Assembly: GCF_030146175.1 (NCBI RefSeq)
Contig: NZ_JASLCE010000117.1
Span: 1 to 26,317, forward strand
DNA length: 26,317 nt
DNA from: Flavobacterium sp.
Lineage (GTDB): Bacteria > Bacteroidota > Bacteroidia > Flavobacteriales > Flavobacteriaceae
Direction of reading: 5' to 3'
A program made the position numbers and the translations under genes. Below the pieces are notes generated by a model. That model saw nothing but the letters and a program-made list of their open reading frames with translations. It was not told where the DNA came from and made no database searches. How positions within the stretch are numbered: the first letter of the stretch is position 1; every line of letters starts with the position of its first letter. This document shows, one piece after another, positions 6,698-16,172 of the stretch.

Positions 6698-9105
6698 AGA
6701 TATTAAAATTTGGAGGGAAGTCACTGGCCTATAATGGCGGCTTTGATAAGGTACTCCGCATTATTCAGGAAAAAGTAGAAAATAAGGAAAAGATTGCAGT
6801 AGTGGTTTCGGCTATTGGAAATGCGACCAACGAACTGGAACAAATACTGGAAGCCGCTTCGAAAAACAAATCCTATATCGAACAATTGGAAACGTTTAAA
6901 AAGGAGCAACAAGGGAACTCGGCCGTCGATCTTTCCGATGAGTTTTCCCTTCTGGATAAGTTGTTCGAGGGCGTGGCACTTTTAGGTGATTATAGTCTGA
7001 AAATTAAAGATAACGTACTGGCTCAGGGCGAAGTCATCGCGGCAAAGGTAGTCACCGATGCCTTACAACAAAAAGGATTGAATGCCCATTTTTCCGATAC
7101 GCGTTTATTGATCAAGACCGATACCAAATTCGGAAATGCACAACCACTGGAACAGACTTCACGAAAGAACATCCTCAATCACTTCAAACAACATAATGGC
7201 ACCACGATCAATGTCATCACCGGGTTTATCGGATCGAATGTCAATGACGAAACCACCACCTTGGGCCGTAACGGTAGCAATTATACCGCCTCTTTAATTG
7301 CCAATTATCTCGAAGCAGAAGAACTACAAAATTATACCCATGTGGATGGCATCTATACCGCGAATCCCGATCTGGTAAAAGACGCTAAAAAAATAGACCG
7401 GCTTTCGTTTAACGAAGCCAACGAGCTGGCTAACTTCGGAGCAACAATATTACACGCAAAAACCATCGTCCCGCTTATCGAAAAAAATATCCCGCTACGG
7501 GTACTGAATACCTTTAATCATCTTAATAAAGGAACGCTGATCACGGCTATATCCGATAACGAAGGAATTAAAACGCTTTCGGTAATGGACAATGTAGCAT
7601 TGATCAACCTGGAAGGGAGAGGCCTTTTAGGAAAAACCGGAATCGATGCCCGTATTTTCCGTGTAATGGCCGATAATGAGATTAGTGTGAGTATTATTTC
7701 ACAGGGATCGTCCGAAAGGGGAATCGGAATTATAGTGGCGGCCGATAAAGTGACCAAAGCAATCGTAGGTTTGGAACGTGAGTTTGAAAATGATTTTTAT
7801 AATAAAGATGTAAGTAAAATTACGGCCAACGATGATGTGGCAGTGATTTCAATTATTGGTCAGGATCTGAGTACGTTCCACAAACCGTATACGGCTTTAA
7901 TCCGAAATAAAATTGTACCGGTATTGTTTAATAATACCGTAACCGGTAAAAATGTGAGTTTGGTTGTCCAAAAAGCGCAAACCCATAAGGCGCTGAATGT
8001 GATTCACGGAGAAATCTTCGGAGTGGCCAAAAAAATCAATATAGCTGTTTTCGGACATGGATTGGTTGGCGGAACGCTGATTGATCAGGTTTTGGCTTCC
8101 GCAGAGAATATTGAAAAGGTAAAGGGAATCAAACTCAACATTTTTGCCATTGGAAATTCCAGAAAAGTGCTATTAAATAAAGACGGAATTACAGCCGATT
8201 GGCGGGAAGAAATTCAGCAAAACGGAAAATTATACAGTGTGGATGACGTGATCGATTATGCCGAGGAACACCATCTGGAAAATCTGATTGCCATTGATAA
8301 TACCGCTAGTGCCGATTTTATCGAAAATTATATTCCGCTGGCCGAAAAAAGTTTTGATCTGATCTCGTCGAATAAAATAGCCAATACCGTGGGATATGCG
8401 TTCTATCAAAAACTCCGTAAAACACTGGCCGATAATCAGAAAAATTATTTATACGAAACCAATGTAGGCGCGGGTTTACCGCTTATTGATACCATTAAAT
8501 TGTTACACCTTTCCGGAGAAAATATCACCAAAATAAAAGGCGTGTTTTCCGGGACATTAAGTTATTTATTCAATCATTTTTCAGTCGAAAACAGACCATT
8601 TAGTCAGGTGTTACAGGAAGCGGTTGACAAAGGTTTTACCGAACCCGATCCGCGCGAAGATCTAAGTGGAAACGATGTGGCGCGTAAATTATTGATCCTC
8701 GCTCGGGAACTCGACCTGCAAAATGAATTTGAAGAAATTAAAATAGAAAACCTGATCCCTGAAAAATTACAGCAAGGTAGCGCTTCGGAGTTTTTAAACC
8801 GGATTTCCGAACTGGACACACTTTATCAGTCGGTAAAAGAAAAGCAGCAACCGGGATATGTATTACGCTATATCGGCGAATTGTCGGGCGACTTACAACA
8901 GGATAAAGGTAATCTCGATGTGAAATTGGTCTCTGTTCCGGGGAATTCCGCGTTGGGACAATTAAAAGGTTCCGATTCGATTTTTGAAATCTATACCGAT
9001 TCGTACGGCGATCAGCCAATCATAATTCAAGGTGCCGGTGCCGGCGCTTCGGTAACCGCAAGAGGTGTCTTTGGAGACATTTTAAGATTATCGGAAAAGA
9101 AATAA
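6694..9105 (+). CDS. thrA: Bifunctional aspartokinase / homoserine dehydrogenase
   Basis: This 803-aa fusion catalyses the first and third steps from aspartate to homoserine. The kinase half opens with KFGGKS (residues 5-10; most relatives have KFGGTS) and has GRNGSNYTA and HVDGIYTANPD. An ACT regulatory region lies near residues 300-430 (LEGRGLLGKTGIDARIF). The dehydrogenase half starts near residue 447 with the Rossmann GHGLVGG and shows NVGAGLPLIDT near 589, GVFSGTLSY, and GFTEPDPREDLSGNDVARK with Lys665 in the usual catalytic position. Length matches the ThrA/MetL class. It sits between metX and metZ, so in this genome it probably serves methionine synthesis, with output controlled by the upstream Met/Cys attenuators. 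A dedicated threonine-pathway copy elsewhere is likely but not visible. Confidence 0.93.
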   Translation: MKILKFGGKSLAYNGGFDKVLRIIQEKVENKEKIAVVVSAIGNATNELEQILEAASKNKSYIEQLETFKKEQQGNSAVDLSDEFSLLDKLFEGVALLGDYSLKIKDNVLAQGEVIAAKVVTDALQQKGLNAHFSDTRLLIKTDTKFGNAQPLEQTSRKNILNHFKQHNGTTINVITGFIGSNVNDETTTLGRNGSNYTASLIANYLEAEELQNYTHVDGIYTANPDLVKDAKKIDRLSFNEANELANFGATILHAKTIVPLIEKNIPLRVLNTFNHLNKGTLITAISDNEGIKTLSVMDNVALINLEGRGLLGKTGIDARIFRVMADNEISVSIISQGSSERGIGIIVAADKVTKAIVGLEREFENDFYNKDVSKITANDDVAVISIIGQDLSTFHKPYTALIRNKIVPVLFNNTVTGKNVSLVVQKAQTHKALNVIHGEIFGVAKKINIAVFGHGLVGGTLIDQVLASAENIEKVKGIKLNIFAIGNSRKVLLNKDGITADWREEIQQNGKLYSVDDVIDYAEEHHLENLIAIDNTASADFIENYIPLAEKSFDLISSNKIANTVGYAFYQKLRKTLADNQKNYLYETNVGAGLPLIDTIKLLHLSGENITKIKGVFSGTLSYLFNHFSVENRPFSQVLQEAVDKGFTEPDPREDLSGNDVARKLLILARELDLQNEFEEIKIENLIPEKLQQGSASEFLNRISELDTLYQSVKEKQQPGYVLRYIGELSGDLQQDKGNLDVKLVSVPGNSALGQLKGSDSIFEIYTDSYGDQPIIIQGAGAGASVTARGVFGDILRLSEKK

Positions 9106-9127
9106 TTATCCTAAAACAAACAAAACC

Positions 9128-10300
9128 ATGAACAACTCAGCATTGGGATTCGAAACGCAGGCCATTCGAACCCAGACAGAACGCAGTCAGTATTTGGAAC
9201 ATTCGGTACCGTTGTACCTTACGTCCAGTTTTATTTTTGAAGATGCCGAAGACATGCGGGCTTCTTTTGCCGAAGAAAAAGACCGGAATATTTACAGTCG
9301 GTTTTCCAACCCAAACACCAGCGAATTTGTGGAGAAAATCTGCAAAATGGAAGGTGCCGAGTCGGGTTATGCCTTTGCTACCGGAATGGCGGCGGTGTAT
9401 TCGACCTTTGCCGCGCTGTTAAATGCCGGTGATCATATCGTGTCGGCTAGTAGTGTATTCGGATCGACCCATACGCTTTTTACAAAGTATTTTCCAAAAT
9501 GGAATATTACAACCAGCTACTTTAATATTACCGAGCCGGAAACGATCGAAAGTTATATCCAACCGAACACTCGTATTCTGTTTGCCGAATCGCCAACCAA
9601 TCCCGCCGTGGACATTCTCGATCTGGAGTATCTGGGAAAAATTGCTAAAAAACACAACCTGATTCTGATTGTAGATAACTGTTTTGCGACACCGTATCTT
9701 CAGAATCCAATTGCCTTTGGAGCCGATTTGGTGATCCATTCGGCAACCAAATTAATCGACGGACAAGGTCGGGTTTTGGGCGGCGTGACGGTTGGAAAAG
9801 AAGAACTGATCCGGGAGATTTATCTGTTTTCGCGAAATACCGGGCCGGCATTATCACCATTTAACGCCTGGATTTTGTCAAAAAGTTTGGAAACACTACC
9901 GGTTCGGGTGGAAAAACATTGTGAAAATGCCGAGAAAATCGCTCACTTTTTAGAGAGTCATCCCAATGTACAAACCGTAAAATATCCTTTTTTAAAGTCA
10001 CATCCGCAATATGAGATCGCAAAAAAACAAATGCGATTGGGCGGAAACATCGTTGCCTTCGAAATCAAAGGAGGGATTGCTGCCGGACGACAGTTTCTGG
10101 ACAAAATCAAACTGTGTTCGTTGTCGGCAAATTTAGGCGATACCCGTACGATCGTTACGCATCCGGCTTCTACCACACATAGTAAACTCACGGAACAGGA
10201 ACGCCTGGCGGTGAGCATTACCGATGGATTAGTACGGATTTCGGCCGGTTTGGAAAGTGTAAACGACATCATTGCCGATCTCGAACAAGCACTCATATAG
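9128..10300 (+). CDS. metZ: MetZ-type O-succinyl/O-acetylhomoserine sulfhydrylase
   Basis: This 390-aa PLP enzyme belongs to the same fold family as MetY but to a different branch. The PLP lysine is Lys208 in HSATKLIDGQGRVLGG, the form characteristic of O-succinylhomoserine sulfhydrylase (MetZ). YSRFSNPN (near 56), GMAAVYSTF (near 86) and HPASTTHSKL complete the set. It would make homocysteine from an acylated homoserine and sulfide, or act as a cystathionine gamma-synthase-like enzyme. It follows thrA by 22 bp and is the last gene before the SAM-I riboswitch unit. The operon thus has two sulfhydrylases; with metX alongside, the substrate here may be O-acetylhomoserine despite the MetZ signature. 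The family is certain, the exact substrate is not. Confidence 0.85.
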   Translation: MNNSALGFETQAIRTQTERSQYLEHSVPLYLTSSFIFEDAEDMRASFAEEKDRNIYSRFSNPNTSEFVEKICKMEGAESGYAFATGMAAVYSTFAALLNAGDHIVSASSVFGSTHTLFTKYFPKWNITTSYFNITEPETIESYIQPNTRILFAESPTNPAVDILDLEYLGKIAKKHNLILIVDNCFATPYLQNPIAFGADLVIHSATKLIDGQGRVLGGVTVGKEELIREIYLFSRNTGPALSPFNAWILSKSLETLPVRVEKHCENAEKIAHFLESHPNVQTVKYPFLKSHPQYEIAKKQMRLGGNIVAFEIKGGIAAGRQFLDKIKLCSLSANLGDTRTIVTHPASTTHSKLTEQERLAVSITDGLVRISAGLESVNDIIADLEQALI

Positions 10301-10318
10301 CAATTTAAGCACGGAAAT

Positions 10319-10349
10319 TTGGTTGGTATAAAACAATTGCGTTATTTTG
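10319..10349 (+). promoter_or_regulatory. Candidate promoter of the metH-metF unit
   Basis: TTG at 10319-10321 and TTATTTTG at 10342-10349 (one mismatch from TAnnTTTG) are separated by 20 nt. The predicted start near 10355 falls just before the SAM-I riboswitch. Confidence 0.4.
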
Positions 10350-10372
10350 CACTGTTCTTATACAGACTGAAA

Positions 10373-10491
10373 TGTTATCACGAAAGGCAGAGGGAATAGA
10401 CCCGATGAAGCCTTAGCAACCCTTTACACTTTAAAGAAGGTGCTACATTCTACCCGAAAACAATGCAAATTGGTTTTCAGGATAGATAACA
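10373..10491 (+). promoter_or_regulatory. SAM-I (S-box) riboswitch
   Basis: TGTTATC (10373-10379) and GATAACA (10485-10491) form helix P1. Between them are the conserved pieces of the SAM-I aptamer in order: GGCAGAGGGA, GACCCGATGAAGCC, TAGCAACCCT and AAGGTGCTAC, giving the P2, P3 and P4 arms and the kink-turn region. It precedes the split metH and metF, the genes expected to be shut off when S-adenosylmethionine is abundant. No comparable element lies before metY. Confidence 0.93.
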
Positions 10492-10641
10492 AAGAATACT
10501 TTTCTGGTATTCCTTCTCTCTTTACGGATGACATTTTTTACGCTGATTTTCAGAACGGCAAAAAGCTAAGGCAATAGGGGTATAGTGCTATCTGCGCTGT
10601 TTTCGTATTGACTTTGGCCAAAACTAAAAAAAAACTAAAAA
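10492..10641 (+). other. Expression platform region between SAM-I aptamer and metH
   Basis: This 150-nt stretch has a short hairpin (GAATAC 10494-10499 with GTATTC 10507-10512) followed by a pyrimidine-rich but not pure-T run, a weak terminator candidate. A second hairpin-forming stretch with GCAATAG and CTATCTGC lies near 10571-10600. No strong terminator or obvious ribosome-site sequestration is seen, so how SAM binding changes expression is unclear. Confidence 0.4.
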
Positions 10642-11634
10642 ATGTCAAAGATTAATGAAGCGCTGCAAAACAGAATCCTGATTCTCGACGGAGCAATGGG
10701 AACGATGTTACAGCGATACAACTTTTCGGAAGAAGACTTTAGAGGAGAACGATTTAAAGACTTTCCGCATCCGCTAAAAGGAAACAACGATCTCCTTTCC
10801 ATTACACAACCACAGGCGATTCGCGAAATCCACGCGCAGTATTTTGACGCGGGTGCCGATATCGTCGAAACCAATACGTTTTCGGGAACGACTATCGGTA
10901 TGGCCGATTATCACCTGGAAGATCTGGTATACGAACTCAATTACGAATCGGCTAAAATTGCCCGGGAAGTAGCCGATACATTTACGGCTCAAAATCCCGA
11001 AAAACCAAGGTTTGTCGCCGGTTCGATAGGACCAACCAACCGTACGGCCAGTATGTCACCTGATGTAAATGATCCCGGGTATCGCGCCGTTACTTTCGAT
11101 GATTTGCGCATCGCCTATAAACAACAGGTCGAAGCACTTATTGATGGTGGAAGCGATATATTACTGGTGGAAACCATTTTTGATACACTGAATGCCAAAG
11201 CCGCTTTGTTTGCCATCGATGAGGTAAAAGAAGAGCGCAATCTCGATATCCCGGTAATGGTAAGTGGTACGATTACTGATGCTTCCGGTAGGACATTGTC
11301 CGGACAAACTGTTGAGGCTTTTTTGATTTCGATTTCACATATTCCGTTGCTAAGTGTCGGATTTAACTGCGCTTTGGGAGCCGATCAGCTAAAACCATAT
11401 TTAAAACGATTGGCACACAATACTTCTTTTAATATATCGGCACATCCAAATGCCGGATTGCCTAATGCTTTCGGACAATACGATCAGACACCGGAAGAAA
11501 TGCAGGTCTTGATAAAAGAATATCTCGATGATAATTTGATCAATATTATTGGCGGCTGTTGCGGAACCACTCCGGAGCATATCCGCCTGATTGCCGAAGT
11601 GGCGAAAGCATACCAACCCAGAATTTTAGAATAG
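10642..11634 (+). CDS. metH: Methionine synthase, homocysteine-binding module (split MetH N-terminal part)
   Basis: This 330-aa protein is the homocysteine methyltransferase barrel of cobalamin-dependent methionine synthase as a stand-alone chain. It begins with [10 protein letters not shown], and the three zinc-binding cysteines are visible: Cys243 in GFNCALG and Cys306-Cys307 in [10 protein letters not shown]. Zinc activates the homocysteine thiol. The remaining MetH modules are encoded five bases downstream as a separate gene in a different frame. A separate Hcy subunit is a known arrangement in Bacteroidota, and both pieces begin and end cleanly at domain borders, so this is a natural split rather than a frameshift. 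It is the first gene after the SAM-I riboswitch. Confidence 0.92.
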   Translation: MSKINEALQNRILILDGAMGTMLQRYNFSEEDFRGERFKDFPHPLKGNNDLLSITQPQAIREIHAQYFDAGADIVETNTFSGTTIGMADYHLEDLVYELNYESAKIAREVADTFTAQNPEKPRFVAGSIGPTNRTASMSPDVNDPGYRAVTFDDLRIAYKQQVEALIDGGSDILLVETIFDTLNAKAALFAIDEVKEERNLDIPVMVSGTITDASGRTLSGQTVEAFLISISHIPLLSVGFNCALGADQLKPYLKRLAHNTSFNISAHPNAGLPNAFGQYDQTPEEMQVLIKEYLDDNLINIIGGCCGTTPEHIRLIAEVAKAYQPRILE

Positions 11635-11639
11635 ATAGC

Positions 11640-14321
11640 ATGGCTGAAGCAGATTGTAAAAAATACTTGCGATTATCAGGATTAGAACCGTTGATTATCA
11701 CTCCGGAAAGTATTTTCGTGAATGTAGGAGAGCGCACCAACGTGACCGGATCACGGAAATTTTTGCGCCTGATAAAAGAAGAAAAATATGAAGAGGCACT
11801 CGATATTGCCCGCGCTCAGGTAGAAGGTGGCGCGCAGATCGTCGATATTAACATGGATGAAGGGATGCTCGATGGTGTAGCCGCAATGACCCGATTCCTG
11901 AATCTTGTCGCTTCCGAACCCGATATTTCCCGTGTACCGGTTATGATTGATAGTTCCAAATGGGAAATCATCGAGGCCGGTTTAAAAGTGGTTCAGGGAA
12001 AATGTGTCGTGAATTCCATCAGTTTAAAAGAAGGCGAAGCGACATTTATCCATCATGCCAAACTGATCAAACGATATGGTGCGGCTGTGATTGTGATGGC
12101 TTTTGATGAAGCCGGACAAGCAGATACATACGAACGCCGGATTGAAATCTGTAAGCGTTCCTACGATATTTTGGTTGATCAGGTGGGATTCCCGGCGGAA
12201 GACATCATTTTTGATCCCAATATCTTTCCCGTAGCAACCGGAATGGAAGAACACCGTCGCAATGCACTTGACTTTTTCGAGGCTACAAAATGGATTCGGG
12301 AAAACCTGCCGTATGCTAATGTGAGTGGTGGTGTGAGTAATGTGTCATTTTCCTTCCGAGGAAACGACCGGGTGCGCGAAGCGATGCATTCGGCTTTCCT
12401 GTATCATGCCATTCAGCACGGAATGTCGATGGGAATTGTTAATCCGGAAATGCTGGAAGTATACGATGAAATTCCAAAAGATTTACTGGAACATGTAGAA
12501 GACGTATTGCTGGATCGTAGGGATGACGCAACAGAGCGACTGTTGGCATTTGCCGAAAATGTAAAAGGCGATGCAAAAACGATCGAAAAACAAAACCAGG
12601 AATGGCGTAACGGAACCGTACAGGAGCGACTCACGCATGCATTGGTAAAAGGGATCGATGAGTTTGTAGAACTCGATGTGGAAGAAGCACGCCAATTGGC
12701 AAAGAAACCGATTGAAGTGATCGAAATAAACCTGATGGCCGGAATGAACGTTGTAGGCGATTTGTTTGGAAGTGGAAAAATGTTCCTGCCGCAGGTGGTC
12801 AAATCGGCACGGGTGATGAAAAAAGCGGTGGCCTATTTGTTGCCGTTTATCGAAGCGGGCAAAGACGGAGCGTCCCGTTCGGCTGGAAAAATACTGATGG
12901 CAACCGTAAAAGGCGATGTACACGATATCGGTAAAAATATTGTCTCGGTAGTTTTGGGGTGTAATAATTTTGAAATCATCGATTTAGGGGTAATGGTTCC
13001 ACCGGAAAAAATTATCGAAATCGCAATTAAAGAACAGGTAGATATTATCGGTCTGAGTGGATTGATCACACCATCGCTGGACGAAATGGTGTATCTGGCC
13101 AAAGAGATGGATAAGCTCAATATAAAAATTCCGCTGATGATTGGTGGAGCGACAACTTCCCGTGCGCATACGGCGGTTAAAATCGCACCGGAATATTCGG
13201 AAACCGTAGTACATGTGAACGATGCATCCCGTGCGGTTACCGTCGCAGGAAATCTGATCAATCAAAATGTAAAAAGTGATTATGCCAAAGCCATTCGTTC
13301 GGAATACGACGAATTACGGGAAGGTTTTTTAAACCGTTCGCGCGATAAAAACTTCCTGACATTAGCCGAAGCACGCGCCAATAAACTGACGCTCAACTGG
13401 GATCAGTTTACACCGCAAAAGCCGCGTAAAACAGGAGTACATACAATTACAGTTCGATTGGAAGAGCTGGTCGATTATATCGACTGGACCCCATTTTTCA
13501 GAACCTGGGACTTACATGGGAAATACCCAAACATTTTAGAAGATGAAGTGGTAGGAGAACAGGCGGTACTATTGTTTCAGGATGCGCAAAAAATGTTGCA
13601 CCGGCTGATAACCGAAAACTGGTTGGAAGCCAAAGGAATTTATGGCGTTTTCCCGGCAAATCAGGTAAACGACGACGATATCGAAGTATATGATGAAAAG
13701 GGGAACGTATTGGAGACGTTTTTAACGCTGCGACAACAATCACAAAAAACAAAAGGAGCGCCTAATATTGCTTTGTCCGATTTTATAGCGCCAAAAGAAA
13801 GTGAGAAACAGGATTATATAGGCGCTTTTTGTGTCACAACCGGTTTTGGAGTGGATGAAAAAGCGGCTGAATTTGAAGCGGCTCACGACGATTACAACGC
13901 TATTATGATCAAAGCATTGGGCGACCGATTTGCCGAAGCGTTTGCCGAATACCTACACGAAAAAGTACGAAAAGAAATCTGGGGATATGCTTCTGATGAG
14001 ATTCTGAGCAATGATGAACTGATTTCCGAAAAGTATAAAGGAATCCGCCCGGCACCCGGTTATCCGGCTTGTCCGGATCATCTCGAAAAAAATACAATCT
14101 GGACATTACTCGATGTAGAAAACAAAATCGGAGTAAAACTGACGGAAAGTCTGGCCATGTGGCCGGCATCTTCGGTATCGGGTTATTATTTCGGAAATCC
14201 GGAAAGTAAATATTTTGGATTGGGAAAAATAAAAGAAGACCAGGTTCGAAATTATGCCCAACGTCGTAAGGTACCGTATGAATACGCCGAAAAATGGCTG
14301 AATCCGAATATAGCCGATTAA
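11640..14321 (+). CDS. metH: Methionine synthase, folate/B12/activation modules (split MetH C-terminal part)
   Basis: This 893-aa protein carries the rest of cobalamin-dependent methionine synthase. In order: a pterin-binding barrel ([13 protein letters not shown] near residue 25, [11 protein letters not shown]), a B12 cap region ([10 protein letters not shown]), the cobalamin domain with the cobalt-ligand motif GDVHDIGKN (His428), and the SAM-dependent reactivation domain ending with [11 protein letters not shown] and [12 protein letters not shown]. Start ATG 11640 lies five bases after the first module's stop; an in-frame upstream ATG at 11559 would overlap that module's conserved zinc region and is rejected. 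It must work with the preceding Hcy module in trans. It is followed by metF after 23 bp. Confidence 0.92.
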   Translation: MAEADCKKYLRLSGLEPLIITPESIFVNVGERTNVTGSRKFLRLIKEEKYEEALDIARAQVEGGAQIVDINMDEGMLDGVAAMTRFLNLVASEPDISRVPVMIDSSKWEIIEAGLKVVQGKCVVNSISLKEGEATFIHHAKLIKRYGAAVIVMAFDEAGQADTYERRIEICKRSYDILVDQVGFPAEDIIFDPNIFPVATGMEEHRRNALDFFEATKWIRENLPYANVSGGVSNVSFSFRGNDRVREAMHSAFLYHAIQHGMSMGIVNPEMLEVYDEIPKDLLEHVEDVLLDRRDDATERLLAFAENVKGDAKTIEKQNQEWRNGTVQERLTHALVKGIDEFVELDVEEARQLAKKPIEVIEINLMAGMNVVGDLFGSGKMFLPQVVKSARVMKKAVAYLLPFIEAGKDGASRSAGKILMATVKGDVHDIGKNIVSVVLGCNNFEIIDLGVMVPPEKIIEIAIKEQVDIIGLSGLITPSLDEMVYLAKEMDKLNIKIPLMIGGATTSRAHTAVKIAPEYSETVVHVNDASRAVTVAGNLINQNVKSDYAKAIRSEYDELREGFLNRSRDKNFLTLAEARANKLTLNWDQFTPQKPRKTGVHTITVRLEELVDYIDWTPFFRTWDLHGKYPNILEDEVVGEQAVLLFQDAQKMLHRLITENWLEAKGIYGVFPANQVNDDDIEVYDEKGNVLETFLTLRQQSQKTKGAPNIALSDFIAPKESEKQDYIGAFCVTTGFGVDEKAAEFEAAHDDYNAIMIKALGDRFAEAFAEYLHEKVRKEIWGYASDEILSNDELISEKYKGIRPAPGYPACPDHLEKNTIWTLLDVENKIGVKLTESLAMWPASSVSGYYFGNPESKYFGLGKIKEDQVRNYAQRRKVPYEYAEKWLNPNIAD

Positions 14322-14344
14322 CAAAACGAAATTATAGTATCCAA

Positions 14345-15301
14345 ATGAAAGTAACACAACATATAGCTGATGCAAAAGGGAAATCGCTGTTCTCTTTCGA
14401 AATATTACCACCGCTGAAAGGACAGAATATCCAATGCATATTTGACAATATCGAACCGCTGATGGAGTTTAAACCTCCGTTTATCGATGTAACCTATCAC
14501 CGGGAAGAGTACGAATATAAAGAGTTGCCTAACGGATTGCTCGAAAAAAAGATCGTTAAAAAAAGACCGGGAACGGTTGGAATCTGTTCGGCAATCCAGA
14601 ATAAATATCTGGTAGATGCTATTCCGCATATTTTATGTGGCGGTTTTACCAAAGAAGATACCGAAAATTTCCTGATCGATATGGATTTTCTCGGAATTGA
14701 TAACGTTGTGGCATTACGCGGTGACGCGGTAAAAAGCGAAATCTACTTTAAACCGGAAAAAGAAGGCAATCATTATGCAAGCGAACTCGTAACACAAATC
14801 AGTAATCTGAATAATGGAATTTATCTGGATGCGGATTTGCAAAATACAAATAAAACCAACTTTTGTATCGGTGTAGCCGGTTATCCGGAAAAGCATATGG
14901 AAGCACCGAGCTTGGATAGCGATATTCATTTTCTGAAACAAAAAATCAAAAACGGAGCCGATTATATTATCACGCAGATGTTTTTTGATAATCAAAAGTT
15001 TTTCGATTTTGTAGCCAAATGCAGAAAAGAAGGAATTGAAGTTCCGATTATTCCGGGATTAAAACCGATTTCTACGAAAAAACAGCTCAATCAGATTCCA
15101 CATCGTTTTAAAGTGGATTTACCTGACGAACTGGTGAAAGAAATCGTTAAAGCAGCCGATAATGATGTCGTAAAAGAAATCGGAATCGAATGGTGTATTG
15201 CGCAAAGCCGCGAATTAATACAAGCCGGAATTCCAGTACTACACTATTATTCCATGGGGCGTTCCGAAAACATCCGGAAAATTGCCGAAACGGTATTTTA
15301 A
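14345..15301 (+). CDS. metF: Methylenetetrahydrofolate reductase
   Basis: This 318-aa flavoenzyme reduces 5,10-methylene-THF to 5-methyl-THF, the methyl donor for MetH. The start at ATG 14345 gives MKVTQHI and then FSFEILPP (catalytic Glu region), as expected for the family; an in-frame ATG at 14294 lies inside metH and is rejected. Other family signatures are DVTYHRE, RGD in VALRGDAV (FAD and folate contacts), and DYIITQMFFDNQ. The length matches bacterial MetF. It is the last gene of the SAM-I-controlled unit and is followed by a strong terminator, so methyl-group production and transfer are co-regulated. Confidence 0.93.
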   Translation: MKVTQHIADAKGKSLFSFEILPPLKGQNIQCIFDNIEPLMEFKPPFIDVTYHREEYEYKELPNGLLEKKIVKKRPGTVGICSAIQNKYLVDAIPHILCGGFTKEDTENFLIDMDFLGIDNVVALRGDAVKSEIYFKPEKEGNHYASELVTQISNLNNGIYLDADLQNTNKTNFCIGVAGYPEKHMEAPSLDSDIHFLKQKIKNGADYIITQMFFDNQKFFDFVAKCRKEGIEVPIIPGLKPISTKKQLNQIPHRFKVDLPDELVKEIVKAADNDVVKEIGIEWCIAQSRELIQAGIPVLHYYSMGRSENIRKIAETVF

Positions 15302-15312
15302 TAGTTTATAAC

Positions 15313-15349
15313 ACACCTGATAGGTTTCCAAAACCTGTCAGGTGTTTTT
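15313..15349 (+). terminator. Intrinsic terminator after metF
   Basis: ACACCTGATAGGTTT pairs with AAACCTGTCAGGTGT (15 bp, one G-U) across a CCA loop, followed by five T residues. It abuts the stop codon of the convergent gene on the minus strand and may act on both transcripts, though the minus-strand T-run is poor. Confidence 0.9.
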
Positions 15350-15980
15350 ACTTTTTAATGATTTTTCGTTTCCAAACAGCACCATTGCTATCCTGAATCG
15401 TTGCAAAATAAATTCCGTTGGGTTGTGCGGTAATATCAACGGAATGGGAAGCGGTTTTTAGCACACATCGTCCCAGTTGATCGTGAATCTGTATTTCCGT
15501 AATAGCGACATCGGCTTCTATTTTGAAAACACCATCAGTTGGATTTGGGAAAATAGTGATTGCTTCTTTTACTTCTGAAATGTCGGCCAATGCTAATTTT
15601 TTTTTAGTTACAGCAAGTGTAATTTTTGCAAATAATTCAATATTAAATGAATTCTTTACTATAAGAATCACATATTCTCCTTCACTGTTAAAAGTTGTCG
15701 ACCAACTGCCATTTTTATAAATGTAACCGGAATAATCCAGACGACCATGTCCTGCCAGTGGATTATAGTTATTGCTTTTATCATAGGGCAAAACAACGAA
15801 CCAAAACCAAGAAGAATCCTGTGGTGGGAAATCGTAATAATTTATTGTTACTGTCGTACCACTTTCGATTGGGCCGGCAACTATATTTATGAATGATCGA
15901 GAGGGAGAGTAATGGATATCAATATGTTGTTGGGCATAAGAACAATAACTAATAAAGAAACAGAGTAAAAAATTTTTCAT
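15348..15980 (-). CDS. Small secreted protein with T9SS sorting tail
   Basis: This 210-aa minus-strand protein has a signal peptide ending near YAQ (residue 17), a short beta-rich middle region (residues 20-125) with no recognised motif, and a T9SS type A sorting tail from TIFPNPTDGVFKIE to the basic end KRKIIKK. It is expected to reach the cell surface or medium. The middle contains several aromatic-rich strands (SSWFWFVV, GSWSTTF) that resemble an Ig- or PKD-like fold, but I cannot assign a family. It is convergent with metF and divergent from the PagL-like gene. Confidence 0.75.
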   Translation of the reverse strand: MKNFLLCFFISYCSYAQQHIDIHYSPSRSFINIVAGPIESGTTVTINYYDFPPQDSSWFWFVVLPYDKSNNYNPLAGHGRLDYSGYIYKNGSWSTTFNSEGEYVILIVKNSFNIELFAKITLAVTKKKLALADISEVKEAITIFPNPTDGVFKIEADVAITEIQIHDQLGRCVLKTASHSVDITAQPNGIYFATIQDSNGAVWKRKIIKK

Positions 15981-16008
15981 CTTCCAAAATTTTTAATTAA
16001 TACAAAGG

Positions 16009-16034
16009 ATCATCTTATTTGGATATAAGATCAT
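16009..16034. repeat. Inverted repeat in the divergent intergenic region
   Basis: ATCATCTTAT (16009-16018) and ATAAGATCAT (16025-16034) are complementary except for one position, across a TTGGAT loop. It lies 29 bp upstream of the minus-strand gene and could be an operator or 5' UTR hairpin. Confidence 0.35.
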
Positions 16035-16145
16035 AACGGGTAAGGTTCGATGTGTTTTTGTAGTTTGAAGGAGAGGTTTGCAACGGTGTTTCCTAACAAA
16101 AATAAGAATAGTTTAAGGTAGGCGATAAGTATATTCATATTTGTC

Positions 16146-16153
16146 TATATTTG
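16146..16153 (+). promoter_or_regulatory. Candidate -7 element for the PagL-like gene
   Basis: TATATTTG matches TAnnTTTG exactly and lies 19 bp before the ATG at 16173. No TTG is seen at the -33 distance. The surrounding sequence carries TATTTGTC twice in a row (16139-16146 and 16149-16156). Confidence 0.4.
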
Positions 16154-16172
16154 TCTGTTTGCCAAAGACGAA

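Noticed and set aside
10529..10570. Short ORF after the SAM-I aptamer as another leader peptide
   Set aside because: Its 13 codons contain only the initiator Met and no Cys, and no strong terminator follows, so it lacks the attenuator pattern.
11559..11640. Apparent overlap or frameshift between the two metH pieces
   Set aside because: The second piece has a good ATG at 11640, five bases after the first stop, and both pieces end at domain borders with all key residues intact. A split MetH is typical of this phylum.
12413..12923. Long minus-strand ORFs inside metH
   Set aside because: They mirror the codon structure of the sense gene, have low-complexity Ser/Phe/His-rich translations and no start or promoter context.
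14294..14344. ATG 14294 as the start of metF
   Set aside because: It lies within metH and adds residues not expected in MetF; ATG 14345 gives MKVTQHI followed directly by the conserved FSFEILPP.
16139..16156. Tandem TATTTGTC copies as a repeat array or CRISPR remnant
   Set aside because: Only two copies of eight bases in an AT-rich promoter region; too short and few to be more than promoter sequence.
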